Of a stretch of DNA of 64,000 nt, positions 25,911-35,110 are shown in pieces. The position numbers and the translations under genes are program-made. The stretch is from Actinobacteria bacterium 69-20 (GTDB taxonomy: Bacteria > Actinomycetota > Actinomycetes > Mycobacteriales > Nakamurellaceae), in the NCBI GenBank assembly GCA_001897425.1, contig MKSW01000012.1, positions 35,023 through 99,022 of the forward strand. The letters run 5' to 3'. Each line of letters opens with the position of its first letter. The first letter of the stretch is position 1. Below the pieces are notes generated by a model, which was given only the letters and a program-made list of their open reading frames with translations, did not search any database and was not told the DNA's origin.

Positions 25911-27524
25911 ATGGCGGAGGGCAATCCTTATGGTTGTATTCGTAGCATGACGGCGACCGCGTCCTATACGCTCGAAGCGGTCCTTGCGGCCGTGGGACTT
26001 CCGGTGCTCCAGTCGCTGTGCTTGCCCCTCGGGCCGAATGTGAATGCGGGTGAACCGTGGCTTTTTGACCCAGCCGAGGATATTGAGGCGAGGCCGGGCG
26101 CATTGTTGCTCGCGGTCGGGTGTCGACCTCGTGGCTCTGCCGCCAATGTCGTTCGGGCGGCCGCCGCGGCTGAGTTTGCCGCCGTCATCGTCAAATCGTA
26201 CGGTGAGGAGCTTGCGCCGATCATCGCGGCCGCCGAGAATGCCCGTATTGCATTGCTGCTCGTCGATGACGAAGTTCCGTGGCCACACCTGTTTTCGTTG
26301 CTCGTCGCCGCCGCTTCGCGGGGCCCTGCCGGGCGGCGCCAGCCGTTTTTTGGGGTCGTGCCCGGCGATCTGTTCGCGCTGGCGAACGCGGTTGCCTCCA
26401 TGGTGGGTGGCGCGATAACCATCGAGGACATGCGCCAGCATGTCTTGGCCTACTCGAGCATTCCGGGGCAGCCGATCGATGACCCGCGTCGGGAGGGCAT
26501 CTTAGGTCGGCGCGTCCCGGAGGAGTTCCGGCTGGCCAGTATGTACGAAGAGGTCAGGCAGGCAGAATCGGTTGTGCGGGTCGAGCGGGACGGCGTCCGG
26601 TCGCGGTTGGCGGTGTCGATCCAGGCCGGTGACGAACCGATCGGGTCCATTTGGGCGGTGGAAGGCGACGGCGGATTCCCGGCCGGGGCGGAAGCCGCGC
26701 TGGCAGATGCGGCGAGGCTCGCCTCGTTGCACCTGCTGCGCTTGCGCGCGAACCAAGATGTCGAAAGCGCCGCTCGTTCCGCGGCGCTTCGCGTGCTGCT
26801 CCTGGGTCAAGGCAACGCCCGGGCGAATGCATTACCGTCCGTCGATATGCACCCGCTCGCCGTGGTCGCGTTTCAAGCGATCGGGCGTGTGCGTGATGAC
26901 GACAGCGCGCTGCTCGAATCCGCCGCGCACTTTGTTGCGGTCTCGTGCGAAAGCGCCTATCGCAACGCAGCCTGCCTGACGCTCGGCGAGACGATATACG
27001 CGCTCCTGCCGACGAGCGGCGATGGCCGGGATGTACTCCGGGCCATGGTAGAGCGCATCATCGACCGGGCCGCGGCCTCACTGCACGTGCGCCTGCGGGC
27101 CGGCATCGGCAGCGCAGTGGCGGATCTCGGATCGGTGGTCACGTCGCGAACCGACGCCGACCTGGTCTTGGCGGTTCTTGCGTCGGAATCGAACCCGGCG
27201 ACGGTCGCCACGATCGCGGACGTAAGGAGCCGAACAGTCCTTCTGCACCTGCGCAATTGTGTCGGTGATGATCCGCGCATGTCGCTGGACGTGCTCGATA
27301 CCATCGCGGCCCACGACAGGGACCGGGGCACGGACTACATCGGCACGCTGCGCACCTATCTCGACAGCCTGGGGGACATACCGACAGCCGCCGAGCGGAT
27401 GTTCTTGCATCAGAACACTTTTCGTCATCGCATGCGGCGGATAGCCGAGCTGTTCAATGTCGACGTTGAGGACCCCGACGAGCGATTGGTGCTGTGGCTA
27501 CTGCTGCGCATCTCCGGGGATTGA
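25911..27524 (+). CDS. PucR-family transcriptional regulator
   Basis: A 537-residue regulator of the PucR/CdaR type. The N-terminal PucR-like sensor domain (RPGALLLAVGCRPRGSAANVV onward) is followed by a GGDEF-like degenerate central region. A C-terminal helix-turn-helix (TLRTYLDSLGDIPTAAERMF, then LHQNTFRHRMRRIAELF) is of the HTH_30 kind. Such proteins often regulate purine or amino-acid catabolism next to their own gene. It is 5 bp after the racemase, so it probably controls this salvage operon. ATG 25911 is used; ATG 25947 is an alternative, preceded by a six-codon frame (MVVFVA) with a GGAGGG site whose stop overlaps that ATG. Confidence 0.87.
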   Translation: MAEGNPYGCIRSMTATASYTLEAVLAAVGLPVLQSLCLPLGPNVNAGEPWLFDPAEDIEARPGALLLAVGCRPRGSAANVVRAAAAAEFAAVIVKSYGEELAPIIAAAENARIALLLVDDEVPWPHLFSLLVAAASRGPAGRRQPFFGVVPGDLFALANAVASMVGGAITIEDMRQHVLAYSSIPGQPIDDPRREGILGRRVPEEFRLASMYEEVRQAESVVRVERDGVRSRLAVSIQAGDEPIGSIWAVEGDGGFPAGAEAALADAARLASLHLLRLRANQDVESAARSAALRVLLLGQGNARANALPSVDMHPLAVVAFQAIGRVRDDDSALLESAAHFVAVSCESAYRNAACLTLGETIYALLPTSGDGRDVLRAMVERIIDRAAASLHVRLRAGIGSAVADLGSVVTSRTDADLVLAVLASESNPATVATIADVRSRTVLLHLRNCVGDDPRMSLDVLDTIAAHDRDRGTDYIGTLRTYLDSLGDIPTAAERMFLHQNTFRHRMRRIAELFNVDVEDPDERLVLWLLLRISGD

Positions 27525-27583
27525 CGCGGGTCCGGCCTGGCACCGAAGCGCCGGGCTACCCTCGTACTTCTGCTTCCGGGTCG

Positions 27584-28093
27584 TCAGCGCTTGGCGACCT
27601 TGGGAAGGATGGTCCCGCGCCACACATCGTCATCCCGGCCGATGAGCGCCATGTGATCGACTCCCAGGAGTTCGAGGCACCCGATCTCGACGTGGGTCGC
27701 GCGACGGCGCGGTTGGGCCACACCGAGACATCTGCATGGTCGGTGCTGAGAGCGCGTGCGCAGCAACGAGTCCCGGGATCGCCTGCAGTGCCGATTCGAC
27801 GTCATCCCCGATGGCCGGCCACTCACCGCCGGCGCCGAACTGGTGGAATTCCGGGATGACGGCGGCGAAACCGCGCTCGACCAGGGCTCTGCCGAACGGG
27901 CGCAGGTGGCGCCGGTCGTAGGCGGCCCGCCAGAATCCCCGTGCACAGCGATGATCAGCCTCGTGGCCGCGGCGTCCGGTCGTTGCTGCGGCAGGTACAC
28001 GTCGATGACGCCGTCCTCGCCGCCGCGATAACGGAGAACCGCGTCCGGTTCCGGGCCGGGCCGGCCGACGTTCGCCGGGATGTCGTCTGCCAC
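27584..28093 (-). pseudogene. frameshifted, internally deleted formamidase-like alpha/beta-hydrolase
   Basis: The minus strand starts VADDIPANVGRPGPEPDAVL, then RYRGGEDGVIDVYLPQQRPD AAATRLIIAVHG. There one G is missing; in the next frame the text continues GGFWRAAYDRRHLRPFGRAL, then VERGFAAVIPEFHQFGAGGE WPAIGDDVESALQ. The nucleophile elbow and most of the core are then deleted. A C terminus (IGCLELLGVDHMALIGRDDD, then VWRGTILPKVAKR, TGA) follows. It is homologous to the fragment at 8035-8172 and lies at the other end of the accessory island. Confidence 0.8.
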
Positions 28094-28133
28094 GGGCGGG
28101 ATGCTACCGGGGCTCGCGCAGCGGCCGGCTGGG

Positions 28134-30584
28134 TCACCGTATGGCGTCGATGACGAGCCCGAGAACCGTGATGGCGCCGGACTTGTCCAGTGGATGATTG
28201 CCGTTGCCGCACTTGGGGGATTGCACGCAGGACGGGCACCCGGCGGCGCAGGGGCATGCGGTGACGAGGTCGCGCACGGCGGTGAGCCACTGTGGGAGGA
28301 CCTGGTAGCCGTGGTCGGCGAACCCCGCCCCGCCCGGATAGCCGTCATAGACGATGACGGTCGGCTCCCCGGTATCCGGCTGCAGCGCGGTCGACAGGCC
28401 GCCGATGTCCCACCTGTCGCAGCCGGCGAACAGCGGAAGGAGTCCGATCGCCGCATGCTCGGCCGCGTGTAGTGCGCCGGGGATGGTGGCGTCGGAAAGT
28501 CCTGCGGCGGAGAGGGTTTCGTGGGAGATGGTGTACCACACCGCCCTGGTGTCCAGCGTGTGCTCGGGCATGTCGAGCCCGACCGAGTCGATCAGGGTGC
28601 CGTCGCCGCGCCTGCGGAGGTACCCGACGACCTGCTCGGTGGCGCGTACGGCCCCAGTCGAGACGGAAATGCCGCTCGACACCTGTTGCGTCGCAAGGGC
28701 TTCGACGATCGCCACGGTCGAGACGGAGCGGGCGGTCGTCGACCAGTCCGGCCGGTCCGCGTCGAGCAGAGCCACGCCGCCGTCCAGGTCGAGCTCGCGC
28801 ACGACGTACGTCTGGCCCTGGTGCAGATACACCGCTCCCGGATGCACGGTCGCGGGCGCGCGCAGGGCGTCCTCGGTACCGAGCAGACGCCCCGTGTCTG
28901 CCTCGACGACGGCGATCTGCCGGCCGGAACCGCGGAGACTGATGCCGCTGGCCGGATAGCGATGCCCGGCGAAGAAGTAGCCGCCGGGGCGGCGCCGGAG
29001 CACCTTCTCTGCCAGCAACCCGTCCAGTGCCGGGCGGGCGGCGTCCCCGCCGAACAGTGCGAGATCGTCGTCGGTCAAGCGGTTCTCGGCGGCGGCACAG
29101 ACAAGGTGCGGCGCCAGCACATACGGATTCTGCGGGTTCGTGACAGTCGCCTCGACCGGTTTCGCGAACACCGCCTCCGGGTGGTGCACCAGATACGAGT
29201 CCAGCGGGTCTTCGCGCGCGACGAAAACCACCAGGGCGGGTGCCTCGCCCCGCCCGGCGCGCCCGGCCTGCTGCCACAGGGAGGCGAGCGTGCCCGGATA
29301 ACCGGCGAGCACTGCCGCGTCGACGCCCGCGATGTCGACCCCGAGCTCCAGGGCGTTCGTCGAGGCGACGCCGGCGAGTTCGCCGGAGCCGAATGCGCGC
29401 TCCAGGGCGCGGCGGTCCTCGGGCAGGTAGCCGCCGCGGTAGGCCGAGACCTTTGGTGCAAGAAGCGGATTCGTGCGTTCGAGAATTCTGCGGGCGGTCA
29501 GGGCGACCTGTTCGGCGCCGGCGCGGGAGCGGACGAAGGTGAGCGTCCTCGCCCCGGCGCCGACGAGCGCGGCCATGATCCGCGCGGCCTCGGCGGACGC
29601 CGCGCGGCGCGGCGGGGGACCGTCCGGCTCGGCAGCGCCGTCGCTCTCGGCTGCGGTCGGGCCCGTTGCCCATGGATCGTCGACGGACGGGTCCGACAGC
29701 AGAATGACGTCATCTCCGCCGGCGCTCTCGTCCGGCTCGGGTAATGGCGGCGGCTCCCAGAGCACGAACTCGGCGCCGGGGTGAGGGGCGGCGTCCGCGG
29801 TCACCGCGACGACGGGTGCGCCGATCAGTCGCGACGCCGCGCCGGCCGGGTCGGCCACCGTCGCGGAGGCGAACACGAAGGTCGGGGACGAACCGTAGAG
29901 CGCCGCGGCGCGACGCAGCCTGCGCAGCACGAGTGCCACGTGCGATCCGAAAACGCCTCGGTAGGAATGACATTCGTCGACCACGACGAGACTCAGGTGC
30001 CGCAGCACTCGCGACCAGCGGGGATGGAAGGGCAGGATGCCGTGGTGCAGCATGTCCGGGTTGGTGAGGATGAGGCGGCCGTGGTCGCGCGCCCAGTTCC
30101 GGTCGGCCAGGGGGGTGTCGCCGTCGTAGGGCGCCGGGCGGATTCCGCTGAGCCCCAAGGAGTTCAGCGATTCGAGTTGGTCCGCGGCCAGCGCCTTGGT
30201 CGGCGAGAGGTAGAGCGCGCACGCGCGCGGATCGCCTTGTAGGGCGGCGAGGATCGGCAGCTGGTAGGCGAGCGACTTGCCCGATGCGGTTCCGGTGGCG
30301 ACAACCACATGTTCGCCGCGGTGGGCGATCTCGGCGGCTTCGACCTGGTGCGCCCACGGCTGCGCGATGCCCCGGCCACGAAACGCGGCGACCGCGTCGG
30401 TGGGAGCCCAGTCGGGCCAGGGGACGGTTCGCCCGGTGCGCGGCGGTAGGTGCTCAATATGCCGGATCGCGTCCAGTTCGGAGACATGCTGCAGCGCCGC
30501 CAATAACGACGAGGGCGTTGCGCCGCGCGCCGGTACGTCCACGTGTCGCACGACTGCACTCGCCACAGGCACATTGTGCTGCAT
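28134..30584 (-). CDS. DEAD/DEAH-box helicase with C-terminal cysteine cluster (MrfA/YprA-like, Rv3649 family)
   Basis: An 816-residue superfamily-2 helicase. Motif I is ATGTASGKSLAY, motif II VVVDECHSYRG (DECH), motif III ASATVADP. The second RecA domain includes VASTNALELGVDIAGVDAAV and QQAGRAGR. The C-terminal DUF1998 domain ends with CPCAAGCPSCVQSPKCGN, a four-cysteine site. B. subtilis MrfA (YprA) of this family takes part in mitomycin-damage repair. In mycobacteria the homologue lies just beyond the topA region, as here. Residues ~280-320 are an acidic, probably disordered insert. The start codon lies inside one arm of a 22-bp inverted repeat. Confidence 0.9.
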   Translation of the reverse strand: MQHNVPVASAVVRHVDVPARGATPSSLLAALQHVSELDAIRHIEHLPPRTGRTVPWPDWAPTDAVAAFRGRGIAQPWAHQVEAAEIAHRGEHVVVATGTASGKSLAYQLPILAALQGDPRACALYLSPTKALAADQLESLNSLGLSGIRPAPYDGDTPLADRNWARDHGRLILTNPDMLHHGILPFHPRWSRVLRHLSLVVVDECHSYRGVFGSHVALVLRRLRRAAALYGSSPTFVFASATVADPAGAASRLIGAPVVAVTADAAPHPGAEFVLWEPPPLPEPDESAGGDDVILLSDPSVDDPWATGPTAAESDGAAEPDGPPPRRAASAEAARIMAALVGAGARTLTFVRSRAGAEQVALTARRILERTNPLLAPKVSAYRGGYLPEDRRALERAFGSGELAGVASTNALELGVDIAGVDAAVLAGYPGTLASLWQQAGRAGRGEAPALVVFVAREDPLDSYLVHHPEAVFAKPVEATVTNPQNPYVLAPHLVCAAAENRLTDDDLALFGGDAARPALDGLLAEKVLRRRPGGYFFAGHRYPASGISLRGSGRQIAVVEADTGRLLGTEDALRAPATVHPGAVYLHQGQTYVVRELDLDGGVALLDADRPDWSTTARSVSTVAIVEALATQQVSSGISVSTGAVRATEQVVGYLRRRGDGTLIDSVGLDMPEHTLDTRAVWYTISHETLSAAGLSDATIPGALHAAEHAAIGLLPLFAGCDRWDIGGLSTALQPDTGEPTVIVYDGYPGGAGFADHGYQVLPQWLTAVRDLVTACPCAAGCPSCVQSPKCGNGNHPLDKSGAITVLGLVIDAIR

Positions 30585-30638
30585 GCGCGAAGTTCGCCCG
30601 TGGGTGAACTTGGTGGGGGCGAACTTCGCGCATGCAGC
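30578..30638. promoter_or_regulatory. 22-bp perfect inverted repeat covering the helicase start codon
   Basis: Arms at 30578-30599 and 30617-30638 are exact reverse complements, separated by 17 bp. The left arm contains the helicase ATG (30584-30582) and a GCGAA-G-TTCGC core. It lies between the symporter stop and the helicase start, both on the minus strand. It could end symporter transcripts, hide the helicase start in a hairpin, or bind a dimeric repressor. Confidence 0.75.
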
Positions 30639-30660
30639 GGACGTTGATCCATGCGGGGGA

Positions 30661-32097
30661 TCAGGCGGGCTGCAGCTCCTTCTCCGCAGCGCCGTCCCTG
30701 TCGCCCGCGGCCTCGAACTCGATGTCGTCCGGCACGTCCAGTGCGCGCCGGCCAGCTGTGTCGAACTTGGCCCGGTCGAGCGTCTTCTCGGACGCGGACA
30801 CCAGGATCGGCACCACGGCCTGGCCGGCCACGTTCGTCATGGTCCGCATCATGTCGAGCATCGCGTCGATGCCCAGCAGCAGCGCCACGCCCTCCAGCGG
30901 CAGCCCGAGCGTGGACAGCGTCAGCGTCAGCATCACCAGCGCGCCGGTGAGCCCCGCCGTCGCCGCCGAGCCGATCACCGAGCACACCACGATCAGCAGG
31001 TACTCCTTGACCCCGAGGTGCACGCCGTACGCGTTCGCCACGAAGATCGCGCCCAGCGCCGGATACACCCCGGCGCAGCCGTCCATCTTGGTCGTCGCGC
31101 CCAGGGGCACCGCGAAGGACGCGTACGCCTCCGGCACGCCCAGCCGGGTCACCACCCGCTGCGTCACCGGCATGGTGCCGACCGACGAGCGCGACACGAA
31201 CGCCAGCTGCAGCGCCGCCCACGCGCCGGTGAAGAACTTGACCGGGTTCACCTTCGCGACCACCGACAGCAGGATCGGGTACACGACGAACAGCACGATC
31301 GCGCAACCGACGTAAACGTCCACGGTGAACGTGGCGAGCGGCGCGAGCAGGTTCCACCCGTAGGACGCCACCGACTTGCCGATCAGCCCCAGCACACCGA
31401 GCGGGGAGAGCCGGATCACCCACCACAGCGCTTTCTGCACGATCTCCAAGAGCGACCGCGTGAAGGAGATGAACGGGTCCGCCTTCTTACCGACCTTGAT
31501 CGCCGCGATGCCGACAACGATTGCGATGAAAACGATCTGGAGCACCTTGCCGCTGCCGGAGAATGCGTCGATCGGGTTCGACGGGATCATGCCGGTCAGG
31601 AAGTCGAGCCAGCTACCGGTGTGCTGCGGGATATCGCTCTTGCTCAGCTTCGAGGTGTCGAACCCGTTGCCGGGCGAGGTGAGCGCGCCGATCACGATGC
31701 CGATCGTCACGGCGATGAGCGCGGTCCCGGCGAACCACAGCAGCGTCTTCCCGGCGAGCCGCGCCGCGCCGGCGACACCGCGCAGGTTCGTGATCGACAC
31801 GACCAGCGCCGCGAACACCAGCGGCGGCACCACCAGGTACAGCAGCTGCACGAAGATCTTCCCGATGGTCGTCAGGGTGGCGGTGAGCCACGCGGCGTCG
31901 GTATCGCGCGCGATGAAGCCGAGAACCAGGCCGAGGCCGAGGCCGAGCATCACCTGCGCGCCGAACGGTATGCGGGCCAAGGGATTTCGCGACCGGCGGG
32001 GCTGCTGTACCGATGCTGCCGATGCCGTCGATGACGCCGCTACTGTGGGCGCGCCGCTGTCGGCGGTGCCCGAACTGCTACTAGAAGGGCGAGACAT
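30661..32097 (-). CDS. dicarboxylate/amino acid:cation symporter (DAACS family)
   Basis: A 478-residue glutamate/dicarboxylate transporter-fold protein with about eight transmembrane helices. The HP1 loop reads AFVSRSSVGTMPV, the TM7 motif TKMDGCAG and the TM8 motif DAMLDMMRTMTNVAGQ, where the Asp and Asn/Gly residues coordinate substrate carboxylate and sodium. The first ~35 residues are serine/alanine-rich and the C terminus is acidic and soluble. It probably imports C4-dicarboxylates or acidic/neutral amino acids; the exact substrate cannot be read. It lies just upstream of the helicase gene. Confidence 0.9.
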   Translation of the reverse strand: MSRPSSSSSGTADSGAPTVAASSTASAASVQQPRRSRNPLARIPFGAQVMLGLGLGLVLGFIARDTDAAWLTATLTTIGKIFVQLLYLVVPPLVFAALVVSITNLRGVAGAARLAGKTLLWFAGTALIAVTIGIVIGALTSPGNGFDTSKLSKSDIPQHTGSWLDFLTGMIPSNPIDAFSGSGKVLQIVFIAIVVGIAAIKVGKKADPFISFTRSLLEIVQKALWWVIRLSPLGVLGLIGKSVASYGWNLLAPLATFTVDVYVGCAIVLFVVYPILLSVVAKVNPVKFFTGAWAALQLAFVSRSSVGTMPVTQRVVTRLGVPEAYASFAVPLGATTKMDGCAGVYPALGAIFVANAYGVHLGVKEYLLIVVCSVIGSAATAGLTGALVMLTLTLSTLGLPLEGVALLLGIDAMLDMMRTMTNVAGQAVVPILVSASEKTLDRAKFDTAGRRALDVPDDIEFEAAGDRDGAAEKELQPA

Positions 32098-32658
32098 GAA
32101 GAGGACCTCTCATGAAGGACTGCACCGGCAACGAAGCCGGGCAGCAAAGGGGTAGGACGGGACAAACCGGACCGACACACGAACAGCGTCATAGGCGAAA
32201 AGTGCGGTCGACGAGTCGCGTAAGGATCCGCGGATGCGCGTCACAGCGAGGAATCGGATATGACGCTGTTCCGGGCTGAATCCACGCATCAAGCCCACGC
32301 ATGAAGGCCATGGACGGACAACGCGCCCGTGGAATGAGCCGGTGCCGCGTGGGTGCGACGGATCAGCGCCGGGCGAGCCCGGGACGCGCGAGAGGGACCG
32401 TCAACAGGCTGCGCTGATGCGCCGCTGCAGGTCGACGTGCAGCCGGCGAGTGAGAAGCGCGCCCGGGAATGTCACGGGGTCCAGTCTGCCACTTCGGTCT
32501 CGGTCGGTGTGCATCGGGTGCGCCCTGTGCGAGAATGACCGCCAATCGTGCCCTAAAGTGAGCTAGAGCCCCGCCGGGGAACCGGCGAATTTCCGCGTGT
32601 CAATCGCACCGCCTGCATGTGCTGTGGGTGGTCGCCTGTGCGAAGGATCTTTCTGCAG
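32098..32658. other. divergent spacer between symporter and H+-pyrophosphatase, with a dispersed-motif copy
   Basis: This 561-bp spacer serves the minus-strand symporter and the plus-strand pyrophosphatase. It includes a copy of the 18-bp motif at 32256-32273. A possible -10 element, GAGAAT at about 32529-32534, lies upstream of hppA, but no good -35 is visible. I see no gene or known RNA. Confidence 0.4.
32256..32273 (+). repeat. dispersed 18-bp motif, copy 2 (GGATATGACGCTGTTCCG)
   Basis: Plus-strand copy matching the consensus GRGTATGACGNTGTTCCG at 17 of 18 positions. It lies in non-coding DNA between two divergent genes. Confidence 0.65.
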
Positions 32659-34983
32659 ATGCCTGACTTGCTTGCCGCCCCCCATGTTGCAGCGCACCTT
32701 TCAGCGGCCACCCTGACCGTCGACGGTGGCGACAGGGCCATCGTGATCGCCGTCGGCGTGGTGGCGCTGATCGCCCTGGCCATCTCGTTCGTGCTGCGGG
32801 CGGGGGTGCTGGCCACCGGGACCGGAACGAAGAAGATGCAGGAGATCTCGGCGGCCGTGCAGGAAGGCGGTGCGGCCTACCTCGGCCGGCAGTTCCGGAC
32901 GCTGTCGGTCTTCGTGGTGATCGTCTTCCTGCTGCTGCTGGTGCTGCCGGCCGATAGCTGGAGCCAGCGGATCGGGCGGTCGATCTTCTTCCTGGTGGGC
33001 GCGGCGTTCTCGGCACTCATCGGTTACCTCGGCATGTGGCTCGCCACCCGCGCCAATGTGCGCGTCGCGGCCGCGGCGAACGGCGAGGGTCGCGAGAAGG
33101 CCATGCAGATCGCCTTCCGCACGGGCGGAACCGTCGGGCTGGCCACCACCGGCCTCGGCCTGCTCGGCGCCTCCATCGTGGTGCTGGTCTACGCCGGCGG
33201 CGCGCCAAAGGTCTTGGAGGGCTTCGGGTTCGGTGCCGCGATGCTCGCGATGTTCATGCGTGTCGGCGGCGGCATCTTCACCAAGGCGGCCGACGTGGGC
33301 GCCGACCTGGTCGGCAAGGTCGAGCAGGGCATCCCGGAGGACGATCCGCGCAATGCCGCCACCATCGCCGACAACGTGGGCGACAACGTGGGCGACTGCG
33401 CCGGCATGGCCGCCGACCTGTTCGAGTCCTACGCCGTCACCCTCGTCGCCTCGCTGATCCTCGGCTCGGCCGCGTTCGGCACCAAGGGCCTGATCTTCCC
33501 GCTGATCGTCCCCGCGATCGGCGTGCTCACCGCGATCGTCGGTGTGTACATCACGCGCGCCCGGGCCGGCGAGAGCGGGCTCGCGACCATCAACCGTTCT
33601 TTCTACATCTCGGCGGTGATCTCGGCGATCCTGTGCGCGATCGCCGCGTTCGTGTACCTGCCGTCGAACTTCGCGGCACTGGGCATGAGCGGCGCCGGCA
33701 ACCCGGCGGTGATCGCGTTCGTCGCCGTGATCATCGGGATCGTGCTGGCCTCGATCATCCTGTGGCTCACCGGCTACTTCACCGACACGCACCACGGGCC
33801 GACGCAACATGTCGGGAACACCTCGGTGACCGGCGCGGCGACCGTCATCCTGTCCGGCATCTCGCTCGGTCTGGAGTCGGCCGTCTACACGGCGATCGTG
33901 ATCGGCGCCGCCGTGTACGGCGCGTTCTTGCTCTCCGGCTCGCTGCTGGTCTCGCTGTTCGCGGTGGCGCTCGCCGGGTGTGGCCTGCTCACGACGGTCG
34001 GCGTGATCGTCGCCATGGACACCTTCGGGCCGGTCTCCGACAACGCGCAGGGTGTCGCGGAGATGTCCGGTGAGGTCTCCGAGGCTGGAGCCCAGATCCT
34101 CACCGACCTGGACGCCGTCGGCAACACCACGAAGGCCATCACCAAGGGCATCGCGATCGCGACGGCCGTGCTCGCCGCCACGGCGCTGTTCGGCTCGTAC
34201 GCGGACGCGATCTCCGGCGCCCTCAAATCCGCGGGCGGCGCCGCGGAATCCGCCGCCAGCACCATGTCGGCGTTCTTCACCGACGTGAAATGGCCGAACG
34301 TCCTAGTCGGCGTGATGCTCGGAGCCTGCGTCGTCTTCCTGTTCTCCGGCCTGGCCATCAACGCGGTCTCTCGCGCCGCGGGAGCGGTGGTGTTCGAGGT
34401 GCGACGCCAGTTCCGCGAGATCCCCGGGATCATGGAGGGCACCGGTAAGCCGGAATACGGCAAGGTCGTGGATATCGTCACGCGTGATTCGCTTCGTGAG
34501 CTCGCGACCCCGGGCCTGCTCGCGGTCTTCGCGCCGATCGCCGTCGGCTTCGGCCTCGGCACCGGCCCGCTCGCCGGCTTCCTCGGCGGTGCGATCGCCT
34601 GTGGCGTGCTGATGGCCGTGTTCCTGGCCAACTCCGGCGGCGCGTGGGACAACGCGAAGAAGCTCGTGGAGGACGGCCACCACGGTGGGAAGGGCTCGGA
34701 TGCGCACGCCGCCACCGTCATCGGCGATACGGTGGGTGACCCCTTCAAGGACACGGCCGGCCCGGCGATCAACCCGCTGATCAAGGTGATGAACCTGGTG
34801 TCCGTGCTGATCGCGCCGGCGGTCGTGCTGCTCTCGGTCGGGAGCAGCAATATGCCGTGGCTCCGCGCGCTCATCGCGATCATCGCGCTGGCGATCATCG
34901 TGGCCGCTGTGATCGTGTCGAAGAAGCGAGCGTCGCAGCTTCACCAGGAGGCGCCCGAGGCCGAGGCCGCTGCTGCGGCGTAA
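32659..34983 (+). CDS. hppA: membrane-bound proton-translocating pyrophosphatase (K+-independent type)
   Basis: A 774-residue, ~16-helix integral pyrophosphatase that couples PPi hydrolysis to proton pumping. Substrate motifs include DVGADLVGKVEQGIPEDDPR, NVGDNVGDCAGM and the C-terminal DTVGDPFKDTAGPAINPLIK. The ion-type region reads GNTTKAITKG; Lys and Thr at these two places mark the K+-independent family (K+-dependent forms have Ala and Gly). The ATG at 32659 follows GAAGGA; an upstream in-frame ATG at 32617 would add 14 residues. It can use PPi from biosynthesis to energise the membrane. Confidence 0.95.
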   Translation: MPDLLAAPHVAAHLSAATLTVDGGDRAIVIAVGVVALIALAISFVLRAGVLATGTGTKKMQEISAAVQEGGAAYLGRQFRTLSVFVVIVFLLLLVLPADSWSQRIGRSIFFLVGAAFSALIGYLGMWLATRANVRVAAAANGEGREKAMQIAFRTGGTVGLATTGLGLLGASIVVLVYAGGAPKVLEGFGFGAAMLAMFMRVGGGIFTKAADVGADLVGKVEQGIPEDDPRNAATIADNVGDNVGDCAGMAADLFESYAVTLVASLILGSAAFGTKGLIFPLIVPAIGVLTAIVGVYITRARAGESGLATINRSFYISAVISAILCAIAAFVYLPSNFAALGMSGAGNPAVIAFVAVIIGIVLASIILWLTGYFTDTHHGPTQHVGNTSVTGAATVILSGISLGLESAVYTAIVIGAAVYGAFLLSGSLLVSLFAVALAGCGLLTTVGVIVAMDTFGPVSDNAQGVAEMSGEVSEAGAQILTDLDAVGNTTKAITKGIAIATAVLAATALFGSYADAISGALKSAGGAAESAASTMSAFFTDVKWPNVLVGVMLGACVVFLFSGLAINAVSRAAGAVVFEVRRQFREIPGIMEGTGKPEYGKVVDIVTRDSLRELATPGLLAVFAPIAVGFGLGTGPLAGFLGGAIACGVLMAVFLANSGGAWDNAKKLVEDGHHGGKGSDAHAATVIGDTVGDPFKDTAGPAINPLIKVMNLVSVLIAPAVVLLSVGSSNMPWLRALIAIIALAIIVAAVIVSKKRASQLHQEAPEAEAAAAA

Positions 34984-35110
34984 CCGCGGGTTCGCCTAGC
35001 ACGTTCTGCCGCCTGGCGAAGAGGCCGTTCGACCGTGACCTTTTTCGACTCCGGGCGGGTATCGTAGGTCGATCGAATTCGCCGAACCGACTCCAAGGAG
35101 ACCCTGAGCT

